Below are positions 39,339 through 50,309 of a DNA stretch of 64,000 nt, in pieces. The stretch covers positions 36,897,548-36,961,547 of the forward strand of contig NC_084789.1 of NCBI RefSeq assembly GCF_028858725.1. Direction: 5' to 3'. This stretch comes from Colius striatus (lineage: Eukaryota > Chordata > Aves > Coliiformes > Coliidae). The position numbers were made by a program, and so were the translations under genes. The notes beneath the pieces were generated by a model. The model was not told the DNA's origin. It saw only the letters and a program-made list of their open reading frames with translations, and did not search any database. Every line of letters starts with the position of its first letter. Positions within the stretch are counted from its first letter, which is position 1.

Positions 39339-41652
39339 GGGGTCCACTTACTACTGTAGGTGGGGTCTGCCTTCGTCCTTTTTTGTAGATCTCATACGCA
39401 GTGGTATAACTTAACCGACAGCATACATTTTTTCAATGGGAGCTGAGCAGTACAAGTGAGTGGGATTGGAGATAGCGCCCACAAGAAAGCAGCTTCAAAT
39501 GTGAAACAGTGCTGGCTGATAGACTACATGGGGACCTACTTACTACTGTAGGTGGGGTCTGCTTTCCTGCTTTCTTGTAGCTCCTATACGCAGTGGTATA
39601 ACTTACACCGACATAATGTATTTTTAGAGGGAGCTGACGAGGCCAAGAGCGTGGGATTGTAGATAAGTCTTACAGGAAAGCAGCTGAAAATGTGACACAG
39701 TCTGCCTGATAGACTACATGGGGACCTACTTACTACTGTAGGTAGGGTCTGCCTTCCTGCTTTCTTGTAGCTCCCATACACAGTGGTATAACTTAACCGA
39801 CAGAATATATTTTTTCAATGGGAGTTTAGCAGTCCAAGTGACTGGGATTGGAGATAGGGCCCACAGGAAAGCAGGTGAAAATGTGACAGAGTGCTGGATG
39901 ATAGGCTACATGTGGGTCTTCTTACTGCTGTACGTGGGGACTGCCTTCCAGCTTTTTTTTAGCTCCCATACGCAGTGGTATAACTTCTACCGATAGTCTG
40001 TATTTTTTCAAAGGGAGCTGAGCAGTCCAAGTGAGTGGGATTGGAGATAGCTTTCACAGGAAAGCAGGTGTAAATGTGACACAGTGCTGGCCGATAGAGT
40101 ACTTAGTACTGTAGGTGGGGTCTGCCTTCCAGCTTTTTTTTAGCTCCCATACGCAGTGGTATAACTTAAGTGACAGCACATTTTTTCAATGGGACATGAG
40201 CAGTACCAGTGAGTGTTATTGGAGATAGCTCCCACAGAAAAGCAGCTTCAAAGGTGACACAGTTCTGGCTGAGAGACTACATGTGGACCTTCTTACTACC
40301 TAGGTGGGGTCTCCCTTCCTGCTTTCCTGTAGCTCCCATAGGCAGTGGTATAACTTCTACCGACAGTCTGTATTTTTTAATTGGAGATGAGCAGTTCAAG
40401 TGACTGGGATTGGAGATAGCGGCCACAGACAACCAACCACCTGCAAATGTGAAACAATTCTGGCTGATAGACTACATGGCGACCTCCTTACTACTGTAGG
40501 TGGGGTCTGCCTTTCAGCTTTTTTGTAGCTCCCATATGCAGTGTTATAACTTAACAGACAGCAAATATTTTTTCAATGCGACCTGAGCAGTCCAAGTGAT
40601 TAGAGATAGCTTTCACAGGAAAATAGATGCAAAAGTGACACAGTGCTGGCTGATAGACTACATGGCGACTCGTTTACTACTGTAGATGGGGTCTGCCTAC
40701 GTTCTTTCTTATAGCTCCTATACGCAGTGGCATAACTTCTGCCGACAGTCTGTATTTTTAAAAACAGCTGACGAGGCCAAGAGCATGGGATTGGAGATAG
40801 CGCCCACAGGAAAGCAGATTCAAATGTGACACAGTGCTGGCTAATAGACTACATGGGGACCTACTTACTACTGTACGTGGGGTCTGCCTTCCTGCTTTCT
40901 TGTAGCTCCCATACGCATTGGTATAACTTCTACTGACAGAATGTATTTTTTCAATGGGAACTGAGAAGTCCAAATGAGTGGGATTGGAGATAGCTCCCAC
41001 AGGAAAGCAGGTGGAAATGTTACACAGTGCTGGCTGATACACTATGTAGGGACTTACTACTGTTGGTGGGATCTGCCTTCCTGTTTTCTTGCAGCTCCTA
41101 TACGTAGTGTTAAAACTTAACCGACAGCATATATTTTTTCATTGGGAGCCGAAAAGTCCAAGTGAGTGGGATTGGATATAGCTCCCACAGGAAAGCAACT
41201 GCAAATGTGACACAGTGATGGCTGATAGACTACATGGGGACGTACTAACTACTGCAGGTGGGATCTGCTTTCCTGCTTTCTTGTAGCTCCTATACGCAGT
41301 GGTATAACTTCTACTGACAGTCTGTATTTTTTCAATGGGGGTTGAGCAGTCCAAGTGACTGGAATTGGAGATAGCGTCCACAGGAAAGCAGCTTCAGATG
41401 TTACACAGTGCTGGCTGATAGACTACATGGGGACCTACTTATTACTGTAGGTGGGGTCTGCTTTCCTGCTTTCTTGTAGCTCCTATACGCAGTGGTATAA
41501 CTTCTACTGACAGTCTGTATTTTTTCAATGGGGGTTGAGCAGTCCAAGTGACTGGAATTGGAGATAGCGTCCACAGGAAAGCAGCTTCAGATGTTACACA
41601 GTGCTGGCTGATAGACTACATGGGGACCTACTTATTACTGTAGGTGGGGATT
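39339..41652 (+). repeat. Satellite block 8, ~193-bp monomers
   Basis: About twelve plus-oriented monomers. The last two (about 41,264-41,456 and 41,457-41,649) are virtually identical at an offset of exactly 193 bp, a recent single-monomer duplication. No gene seen. Confidence 0.95.
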
Positions 41653-41942
41653 TGCCGAAGACGACAGGAGACAAGCCCACCCTGTAGTGCAGCAAGTCTC
41701 AACTTTATTTGCAAAGATACAGCTCTTTTATAGATACAATAATCAGTCTCATACATATTGCAAAAGCTAAGCTCATCATTGGTTCCCAGTTAGGTGCAAA
41801 CCTCGCCCTTGTTTCAACAAACTCCAGATACTTGTGGCTGCTTAACCCAAACTCAGCTCCTGCTTTTTCGTCCTGTTATCATACAGCTCTCTTGCTCTCA
41901 CGTCCTTGAGCAGAAGTCCAATATCTTATCTCTTAATGCTTA
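41653..41942 (-). repeat. ERV family D 3' LTR, U3-truncated
   Basis: Minus-strand LTR ending GTCGTCTTCGGCA at 41,653 against satellite, with AATAAA. The U3 start and polypurine tract are missing because a deletion joins the LTR at ~41,942 to the middle of env. Confidence 0.85.
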
Positions 41943-42181
41943 CTAATACACAAGGTGTTATTGTCTACTAGTTCACAAAATTCCTCCGGATTCCACATGG
42001 GCAATCCTATCAAACACGTTTTAAAAGGATTAGTAACCCCTCCCAAACTAAGACAAAGAGATGATTGACCAGTTTGATTAGCAAAGGTTATCCAAATATT
42101 ATCTCTAGGCTGATTAAAATGCGTCAAGCTGTTAGCAATTATAGTTACACTAAAAGCTATGGTTATAACAAAACACCTCAT
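41943..42181 (-). pseudogene. env: env N-terminal remnant, family D (left provirus)
   Basis: Start codon at 42,181, hydrophobic leader (V-I-T-I-A-F-S-V), then T-G-Q-S-S-L-C-L-S-L and P-F-K-T-C-L. Cut after about 78 residues by the deletion into the LTR. The surface-subunit remainder and the whole transmembrane part are gone. Confidence 0.75.
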
Positions 42182-42233
42182 TATTATTCATTAAATTCAC
42201 TGTCTTTTTGTTATATAACCTTCAGTCTTTTGA

Positions 42234-43335
42234 TTGTTAGCCAATCCTGCAATGACCGCAAGACGAGGGTGTATTTATTCTCCAATCTCTTCCTGTCCTT
42301 TTTCGTCAGATGGTTTGATCTCCGCAGCTTCAAGGACAGCTCATGTCCACCTGGCTGGTACCCAAATGGATCCTGTGGGAGAATCAACACACAAATATCC
42401 ACGTCCCCAGTATAATACTTTGGATGGAGGCTGCCATATCCCTGTTTTAGGATCACAATATTTAACCCATATTTCTTTCTTCCCCTCCTTTTTTGCCTTT
42501 GGATTATGATGCATTATTACAGGTGGTAGCTCCTGTTCCCCAAATACACACAGGTGGTTCATAACAAATAAAGCCTTTAACAATTTCATATGTGGGTCTT
42601 TAACATCCCCATATTTACCAAGATATCTTTTTAGAGTCCCATTAACTCTTTCTATTATGCCCTGTCTTGTGGGGGAATGGGGAATCCCTGCTACATATTC
42701 AAGTCCCCATTGACTCGTGAACTGTTTTGATGCTTCTACTTATATAGGCCAGCCCATTGTCTGTCTTTATTTTCTGAGGAATTCCCATTACCGCAAAACA
42801 ACTATATAAAGGACACTCCACATGTATGGCCCTCTGCCCTGTCTTTGCTGTTGCCCAAACAAATTTGCTCCATGTGTCTATGGTTACATGCACATATTTT
42901 AGTCTTCCAAACTCTGCCACATGAGTGACATCTATCTGCCAAATTCCCTTTGCAGATAATCCTCTAGGCTTCACCCCCAAGCCTAAGCCAACACCTCCAT
43001 TGTGATGGCTACAAATGGGACAAGCTCTAACAATAGCCTTTGCATCCTTTAGCGATAATTGAAACTCTCGGTGTAAGCCCCGTGCATTCTGATGAAACAG
43101 GGAGTGCGCTTCTCTGGCTAGTATCTGTTTGGACAGAGGCGTGTTATGTGTCACTGTGACCAACTTATCTGTCCTAGCATTACCTTCTCCCAGCCCAATG
43201 TCCCATTTATGGCTCCTGATATGTATAATGGCATAAACATGCTCCCTAAGCTTTATTGCCTTCTGCAGCTGTATTAATAATTCAAATAGTCTGGGATTCT
43301 GCACTTCCTTAATGGAGGCGTCTTCGATTCTCTCT
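42234..43335 (-). pseudogene. pol: Integrase, family D (left provirus)
   Basis: Minus-strand frames 43,304-42,699 and 42,589-42,341 with a frame break between. RNase H tail (H-I-R-S-H-K), H-H...C-P-I-C zinc region, I-D-V-T-H, I-D-T-W-S-K and K-T-D-N-G core segments, then a W-V-P-A-R-W-T tail. It continues upstream, across the inserted family C provirus, at 49,384. Confidence 0.85.
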
Positions 43336-43341
43336 ACGATA
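43336..43341. other. Target-site duplication ACGATA, left copy (family C)
   Basis: ACGATA here and at 49,378-49,383 directly bracket the family C provirus. Removing one copy restores a continuous RNase H sequence of family D. Confidence 0.95.
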
Positions 43342-43622
43342 TGTAGGCACAGATGTAGCTTGGACCAGCCAGCTTGAATAAAGATGGTAGGGATAAGTTA
43401 ATGCAGCTGGCATGCTACTTCAGAAACAGGTGCTGCAAGTTAATCAGTTGTGCCCTGGGTGATCTCATGGGCAGAAGCAGCATATAATGAGGTAGCTAGC
43501 AAAGGAAGGGTGGCTTTGAGTCAACTCTGGTGGTTGTACTACATTGCCCCTGTACGTCTCTGCACGTGCATTACTTAGACTCTCTACGTCTTCAAGTGAA
43601 TATTGCCTGTACTACTACAACA
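43342..43622 (+). repeat. ERV family C 5' LTR
   Basis: 281 bp, TGTAGGCACAG...CTACAACA. About 8 differences from the equally long 3' LTR (~3 percent). Short for a retroviral LTR. The TATA region is unclear; GAATAAAG lies near the 5' end. Confidence 0.95.
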
Positions 43623-43624
43623 TT

Positions 43625-43642
43625 TGGTGACCCCGACGTGAT
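43625..43642 (+). other. Primer binding site, tRNA-Trp type (family C)
   Basis: TGGTGACCCCGACGTGAT, a perfect tRNA-Trp site as in alpharetroviruses, two bases after the LTR. Confidence 0.95.
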
Positions 43643-43730
43643 ACATCGAATTGGTTGGATTAAGAACCCTCGGCAGAAAAGCACTTGGATTCCTGCTTGA
43701 AAAGGCAAGTGATCTGAGTAAAGTGATATA

Positions 43731-45761
43731 ATGGGAAAAATCATAAGCAAAGAGGAAAATCCTATTGACACCCTTCAGCATATCCTTGCTGAGAAAGGAT
43801 TCAGTTATGAAAGAGAGGATTTGCTAAGACTTGTAAGATGGGGACAGGAAATAGGTCTCTTTGTTTCCCCCCAAGAAGTATATGAAAAGGGACGCTGGGA
43901 AAACCTAGGAGACATGTTGAATGATGCTATCAGCTTGTGTAAATCGGTATCATCCATTATACACCAACTAGAAGCTGAGCGTGCTGCAGCTGCTGCCATG
44001 AAAGCAGAAGCTGCTGTACCATCTGCGTTCCCGGTAGATGCTAAAAGGTTCTTTGGAGGTGGTGACTTTATAGTACCATCGGCTCCACCTCTAGAAGAAA
44101 ATACTAAGAGACTCTTCGGAGGGGATAATGTCATAATACCCTCGGCTCCACCTCTAGAAGAAGAGAGCATGGATGTGAGCCCACCTCCCCCAGAACCCCC
44201 TAGAGCACCGTTCCAGGAGCCGAATACGCGCATTTCTTCTCCTCCCCTCCCACCCACCCTTCACCATCCTGCCCCATCCCATCCTTCTGCTATGTCTGTA
44301 GGAGTACCTGGCAGAGAACGAAAGGTACGTTTTACAAATGACAATGTGGATATGCCATTGCCCCTGAGCTCATCAATCCCTGAGTGCATTCCTCTTCCAT
44401 CATCACCCCCAACATCTAGTGAAGTTGAGGATCAACAACGACAATTATTAAAGGAAGAATTAATACGACACGGAGAAGATATGAAACAAACTTTGACCCA
44501 CTTGGAGGAACTGATGGAAAAACCAAAAGCAACAGCTAATCAACTGTTGGAACGAATTAATGAATTAACCAAACCAAAGATTAAAGTTTCATCCCCACAG
44601 GTGCTCAGAGACCCCCGGCCAGATGACTATGATCCGGTTAAGAAATGGAGAGGCCTCATACGTGATGCAGTAATCGAAGGAGAATTTATTCCACAAGCCT
44701 TTCCAGTAATAGTAGCACAAAGAAAACGACAATGGGCACCTTTGGATTGGAAGTTGGTAAGGGAAGGCCAGAAAGCTGTAATGCAATATGGCTTGTCCAA
44801 CCCATACGTTCAAACGTTATTGGATCATATTTTCGTCAGTGGATTAATGACTCCATTTGACTGCCGGAAGCTAGCAGAAACTTTCCTGAAGCCCACTCAG
44901 GTATTACTATGGGAGTCTGAATGGGAAAAAAGAGTTGATGTGGCAGTAGTAGAAAATATGGACTTACAACAGGGAGATCCGCGGCGAGTCGTCACAGCAG
45001 ATATGATGTTGGGTAAAGGAACGTTTGCTGACCCTCAGGTCCAAGCCCGACTGCATGAAGCTATTTTGCAGCAAACGCAGACACTGGCTCGTCAAGCATT
45101 TAAGATTGTTCCTGTCATGGGGATGCCAGTTCCCTCATATACAACTATTATACAGAAACCTAATGAGCCTTTCATGACCTTCTTAGACCGTCTAAGAGCA
45201 GCTCTGGATGGTATACCAAACATGTCAACTGAAGTAAAGGCGGAAATAGGGTTACACTTAGCAGTTGCTAATGCTAACCATGACTGCAAAAAGATCCTGC
45301 AGGCTCTCCCGCGGACAGCAACTTTGGTCGACATGATAGAAGCCTGCTCTAGGGTAGGATCGTCAGCCCATTTAGCTGAAGCTATGGCAACAGCATTAAA
45401 ACCTTTAGTTCAACCTCACAAAGGAAATCGGAGGCCAAAATGCTTGAATTGTGGAAAAATAGGACACGTCGGTCAGCAATGTCGGTCCAGACCATTGGTA
45501 TGGACAAACAGCTCTGCCAGGCCATCTGGGTCCAACGGCAGATTTCATGGCAGTTGTTACAGATGTGGCAAGTTTGGCCATAGAGCCACTGAGTGCCTCT
45601 CTCGAGTGGCCAGACATACAATGCCTAAGGGAAACGGGTTAACGAGCGCAAAAAGGGCGAGCGCGATGACACAAAAACGCCCTTCAACACCAAGAGCTGC
45701 CTGGATGGCCTCAGATCAGCCACTGCAGGAAGCGCAGGAGTGGATGTGGAAACAGCAGTAG
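43731..45761 (+). CDS. gag: gag, family C, intact frame
   Basis: 676-codon open frame from an ATG 88 bases after the primer site. It starts M-G-K-I-I-S, a likely myristoylation signal. It has a matrix domain (~1-90), a proline-rich middle with two P-S-A-P-P-L-E-E late-domain-type motifs in a ~22-residue tandem repeat (~100-145), a long P-rich linker, capsid (~290-560) with a P-N-E-P-F-M-T-F-L-D-R-L major-homology-type segment, and two CX2CX4HX4C zinc knuckles (about residues 571-584 and 609-622). The end overlaps the next frame by ~20 bases in the -1 frame, as in betaretroviral gag-pro. It is the only full-length retroviral gene frame in the window; an old proviral copy. Confidence 0.92.
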   Translation: MGKIISKEENPIDTLQHILAEKGFSYEREDLLRLVRWGQEIGLFVSPQEVYEKGRWENLGDMLNDAISLCKSVSSIIHQLEAERAAAAAMKAEAAVPSAFPVDAKRFFGGGDFIVPSAPPLEENTKRLFGGDNVIIPSAPPLEEESMDVSPPPPEPPRAPFQEPNTRISSPPLPPTLHHPAPSHPSAMSVGVPGRERKVRFTNDNVDMPLPLSSSIPECIPLPSSPPTSSEVEDQQRQLLKEELIRHGEDMKQTLTHLEELMEKPKATANQLLERINELTKPKIKVSSPQVLRDPRPDDYDPVKKWRGLIRDAVIEGEFIPQAFPVIVAQRKRQWAPLDWKLVREGQKAVMQYGLSNPYVQTLLDHIFVSGLMTPFDCRKLAETFLKPTQVLLWESEWEKRVDVAVVENMDLQQGDPRRVVTADMMLGKGTFADPQVQARLHEAILQQTQTLARQAFKIVPVMGMPVPSYTTIIQKPNEPFMTFLDRLRAALDGIPNMSTEVKAEIGLHLAVANANHDCKKILQALPRTATLVDMIEACSRVGSSAHLAEAMATALKPLVQPHKGNRRPKCLNCGKIGHVGQQCRSRPLVWTNSSARPSGSNGRFHGSCYRCGKFGHRATECLSRVARHTMPKGNGLTSAKRASAMTQKRPSTPRAAWMASDQPLQEAQEWMWKQQ

Positions 45762-46130
45762 ATGTAACCATCCACAACACGGAGGTAACAGTTATCTCAT
45801 CTAATGCTAACGGATCCCTTGGCTATGGATTAAGTGCTTTGCTTTTAGGACGGTCATCGGCCTCTCGACAGGGTATTTTTGTGCTCCCTGGTTTAATTGA
45901 TGCGGATTATGAAGGAAACATTGGAATAATGGTTAAAGTTTGGCAGCCACCAGTTCATATACCTAAAGGAACTAAAATAGCTGAATTAGTTCCTTTCAGA
46001 GCTGAACTTCCTTTCGCAGGAAGTCGTAAGCGTCGAGACGGTGGTTTTGGATCCACTGGAGTACCTGAGGTAAGACTGGCAATGCCACTTTCACAGGGAA
46101 AGCCCACTCAGACGGTTGTATTCCAACATG
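45740..46130 (+). pseudogene. dut: dUTPase domain at the gag-pro overlap, family C
   Basis: In the -1 frame after gag. A dUTPase-like fold is indicated by G-L-S-A-L-L-L-G-R-S-S, then P-G-L-I-D-A-D-Y-E-G (the motif-3 type), and K-G-T-K-I-A-E-L-V-P-F. Betaretroviruses carry dUTPase at this place. A frame break near 46,100-46,130 separates it from the protease, so as it stands the fused product is not made. Confidence 0.8.
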
Positions 46131-46412
46131 GTTGGGTACAACACATTACTGGATACGGGAGCAGATGTTACTATTGTTCCATTATCCTATTGGCCAAAAA
46201 GCTGGCCTTTAGAGAATTTAGACACCCCTGCTGTTGGAGTAGGAGGAATACAGATGACAAAAATTAGCACAGATCTAATTTCGGTATGCATACAGAGCGA
46301 AGAGAATAGATGTGTGCAAATTAGGCCCTATGTAATGAATACTGCCGTTTGGCTTTTCGGTAGAGACGCCTTAAGCCAAATGGGCTTTCGTTTGTCAAAT
46401 GAAAATTTTTAA
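46116..46412 (+). pseudogene. pro: Aspartic protease, family C
   Basis: Active site L-L-D-T-G-A-D near 46,150 and a late G-R-D-A-L segment typical of retroviral protease. In a different frame from the dUTPase part. It ends at a stop at 46,412, exactly where the pol frame (-1 relative) begins, consistent with a second -1 shift. Confidence 0.85.
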
Positions 46413-47506
46413 TGGTGGCCATTGATGGGCGACCAATTCTGAAGTTAATCTGGCTTACAGATAAACCAGTTTGGATTGATCAATGGCCACTAAGCAAAGA
46501 AAAGCTCGCCCACATTCATGAATTAGTAAATGAACAATTAGAGAAAGGTCATATTAAGCCATCCACCAGTCCATGGAATACACCAATTTTTACTATCCCT
46601 AAAAAATCAGGGAAGTGGAGGCTGTTACATGATTTAAGAGCTGTTAATGCAGTGATGCAGGACATGGGTGCTTTACAGCCAGGATTACCCTCTCCTGCAA
46701 TGCTTCCAAAAGAGTGACCCCTGTTGGTGATTGACCTAAAGGACTGTTTTTTCACAATTCCCCTACATGAGGATGACAGTGAGAAGTTTGCTTTTACAGT
46801 ACCATCAATTAACAAACAAGAGCCAGCAAAATGATACCAATGAACTGTTTTACCTCAGGGAATGAAGAACTCGCCAACTATTTGTCAAACTTATGTTGCC
46901 TGGGCGCTGGCACCTCTGCGCAAAAAATACCCTCCTGTCTTATTTTACCATTATATGGATGATATCTTGATTGCAGGAAAAGACCTGGACCAGCATCGCA
47001 TTCTACAAGAAGTGAACTGGCAGTTAAGCATCTCCGGGTTGGTGATCGCGCCAGAGAAGGTACAAATGCACGCCTCTTGGAAATATTTAGGTAATATCAT
47101 CACCGAGGCAGACGTCATTTTCGTTCCTCTCACAGATGAGTTCTTGAACTGGGCACTGCAACAATCTGATGAATTACAGTGGGCCTTATTGTCATATCCA
47201 GGAACTATAAATAATCATTATCCGGCCCATAAATTGTTTTCTGTTAAATTTCAAATGGAAGACCGGCCGTTGAGATCAGCAGTACCCGTTAAAGGCCTGA
47301 CTTTTTACCGTGCAAGTAAGATCCAAGCAAAAGCGGGAGTGGTTTGGTGGGAGAATGGAAAATGGCAAAATCTAACTGTTCACTCCCCAGGCAGTTCAGT
47401 TCAACTGCTGGACCTGATGGCTGTAGTTAAAACTTTCGAGAAATGGCCAGACGTCCCATTAAACATCATTTCTGATTCCCTCTATGTGGTCGATGCCATC
47501 ACTTGA
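46412..47506 (+). pseudogene. pol: Reverse transcriptase and RNase H, family C, with TGA stops
   Basis: [40 protein letters not shown] and catalytic Y-M-D-D at 46,952-46,963: a class II RT. In-frame stops at ~46,715, two near 46,831-46,840, and 47,504 are all TGA. Compared with family D, two stand where Trp is expected. The connection and RNase H parts are shortened; the RNase H V-I/S-D-S segment is seen before the last stop. Confidence 0.88.
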
Positions 47507-48631
47507 TTAGAGAGAGCGTTGTTGAAAGAAATCTCTAATCAGAATTTGTATAACTTATTCCTGCAGCTCTGGCATCAGATAAATGAACGTCAAACTGCTT
47601 ATTATATTGGACATATTCGAAGCCATTCGGGCTTAAAAGATGGCCTATCAGTTGGCAATGAAATTGTTGACAAGATAGTGGCAGCTCCATACCAATACCT
47701 ACGGGGCCAATAATTGACAAACTTTCTCAAGCCCGAAGATCGCACGATTTTTTTCATCAAAGTGCGAAAATGTTGGTGAAGCAGTTTGACCTGACCATAT
47801 CAGACGCTCAGGGTATTGTTTCCACGTGCCCTGCATGCCAGAATCAAATCGGCCTAGGAGTAGGAGTCAATCCCAGGGGTCTGGCACCATTAGGTATATG
47901 GCAATCAGATATCACTGTCTATGCTCCTTTTGGACGATTTAAACGTATACATGTTACTATTGATACTTATTCAGCCATGGTTTGGGCCACAGCCTTAACC
48001 AGTGACAGTTCTCGAGACGTCATAAGACATTGGAGGAGTTGCTTTGAAGTCCTTGGTGTTCCAAGAGAGATAAAAACTGATAATGGCTCGGGATACATAG
48101 CCAGTAAAACACGTAAGTTTCTAAACTTATGGGGTGTTAAACATACTACTGGAATCCCAGGAAATTCCACCGGTCAAGCCATTATTGAACGTACACATCA
48201 AACCTTAAAAGGCCTGCTAGAAAAACAAAAAAACGGGGGAAGAGGGGGTAAGCCCTCAAGACAGACTAATGAAAGCCCTTTATACAATGAATCATCTCAG
48301 AATTGTGGCAAACCGGAATGAACCGCCGGCATTAACACACTTTGCCCAAATGAGTCGGGATTTGGATTTTACTGACAAACCTAAATTTTGGTATAAGAAT
48401 CCCACTACTGGAGAGTGGCAAGGACCTGCAGATCTGTTAACGTGGGGGAGAGGCTATGCTTGTGTCGTTACAGATCAAGGTCCCCGATGGATTCCGGCAA
48501 AATGGATCAAGCCACATCAACAGAAAGGACTTAACTGTAAGTCCAATGAAAAAAAGAAAACCATAAAAAACCCAATCTTGAGGAAAGAACCAAGTGATCC
48601 ACCCTCAATCCAATACTCTATTAAAATGTAA
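47507..48631 (+). pseudogene. pol: Integrase, family C, two frameshifts
   Basis: The RNase H tail (H-I-R-S-H-S) leads to a break at 47,713, then the zinc region end C-P-A-C, core Q-S-D-I-T (D expected), I-D-T-Y, K-T-D-N-G and the final E of I-I-E-R-T. A frameshift in the A/G-rich run near 48,225-48,260 follows, then a C-terminal domain with E-W-Q-G-P and R-W-I-P-A-K-W. No env frame follows. Confidence 0.85.
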
Positions 48632-49096
48632 ACCCTCGCAACTGTGGCACTACATACGCTGCTATAAATTCCTCTAGCTATCTGTATTGCATTAAAATTG
48701 AAGAACTTAAGATGACCACTGGGAGCTTGAAAACAAAAATGGTGTATTTTCTACAGATGAAGAGATACTTCCATCTTACAGATAATGCTCACAGATCAGC
48801 ATGCTAAACGATCTGAAGAGAAGTCCAGAACTACATAAGGAAAAAGAAATATGAGTGGAGCTTCCAAGAACTCATCCCTTCCTGCCAGTGTGCGTCCCTC
48901 CTAGCAACACATATCAGATTATGTTTATTTTGACTTTATGGATTTCTGTATTGTATTGTTCAGTGATGTAGCTGTTATTGACCTTTTGTTGTAAACTCAT
49001 GGCCATGGGTAAAAATATTTTCTTTTCTTCGTGTACCTTTAATTTTGAAATGTGTTGCTAAAGACTGGCTGGTTCAAAAAAGAAAAAGGGGGGAAT
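48632..49096 (+). other. Family C pol-to-LTR interval, no env; polypurine tract at the end
   Basis: 465 bases without an env-like frame or remnant; AAAAAGGGGGGAAT at 49,083-49,096 is the polypurine tract. The element appears to have been env-less before insertion, since nothing suggests a deletion here, though a deletion cannot be ruled out. Confidence 0.7.
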
Positions 49097-49377
49097 TGTA
49101 GGCACAGATGTAGCTTGGACCAGCCAGCTTGAATAAAGATGGTAGGGATAAGTTAATGCAGCTGACATGCTACTTCAGAAACAGGTGCTGCAAGTTAATC
49201 AATTGGGCCCTGGGTGATCTCATGGGCAGAAGCAGCATATAAGGAGGTAGCTAGCAAAGGAAGGGTGGCTTCGAGTCAACTCTGGTGGTTGTACTACGTT
49301 GTCCCTGTACGTCTCTGCACGTGCATTACTTAGACTCTCTACGTCTTCAAGTGAATATTGCCTGCACTACTACAACA
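49097..49377 (+). repeat. ERV family C 3' LTR
   Basis: 281 bp, same ends as the 5' LTR, followed by the ACGATA target duplication. Confidence 0.95.
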
Positions 49378-49383
49378 ACGATA

Positions 49384-50309
49384 CCCGCGACATATAACGA
49401 GTCTGTAATCACATTCAGGGGCCCTTACAGGTTCATCATGGCCCATACTACTGCCAACAATTCCAAGGTTTGTAATGGGTCTTTCTCTTCTGCTTTTATT
49501 AGTTGGTGCTTCCACTCCCCTTCCTCTTGCCAGGTTATTGCCGCTGTTCTAGACTTTCTTCCTGCATCCGTGTATGCTGTCAACGCATCCGCGATGGGGA
49601 CCGGCACCCGTTTGGGTCGTACTAGCCAATTCCATTTTCCTAGCCATTGTAATGGTGCTTTTATTATTTTGTCTGTTGCTACTATACTGCCGCCACCTAA
49701 GAGCGCCTCCTGAAGATCTTCTGTATTGTCTAAATACCATTGTAAAGAGTCCTTTTTCATTGGCATCCTTATCGTATGCGGCTCAGCACCAGTTACTTGT
49801 AATGCTCTTTCACGACCCTTTTTTATTAGTCCTGCCAACATCTCAATTTTTTGAAAAAGGGTTTTTGTTTGTTGTAAGGCTGGGGAAATCCATTCTAGAA
49901 CCCATACCTCCTCCGTTTTGTTTTGAGATTGTGTCAAGGCCCCAAGCAAATACTTTGTGCTATACCAGATGGTTAAGTCAATAGGTAAGTCAACACCATG
50001 TCGTCGAACCTGCCCTTGTATGACACAGTCCATGATTTGTTGAAGCGCATCCTGAAGCTCTGGTGTTACCTGTATTTGACGCGTGGGGTTGCTTCCTTTC
50101 AAAAGTCGTCGTAGTTTTTCTAACAACTCGTTGGGTATTCCCACTATTGGTTTTAACGATTGCAGATCCCCTAAAAGCTTCTGAGCATCATTCGGGGTCT
50201 TTATTTGTAGTTGGAACTGTAGCTTCTGTGGTACTACGAGCTGGTCTGATAAAGACCATCCGAGATATTTCCATGGAGCTGTACACTGAACCTTTTCTGG
50301 AGCTATCAC
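49384..50309 (-). pseudogene. pol: RT thumb/connection and RNase H, family D (left provirus)
   Basis: Open minus-strand frame of ~294 residues: L-G-W-S-L-S thumb region, I-D-L-T-I-W connection, then RNase H with T-D-A-G and L-E-L-L-A-V. It is interrupted by family C exactly within the next RNase H catalytic segment and resumes at 43,335. A point change gives M-M-N-L near its end and a stop at 49,425. Confidence 0.85.
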
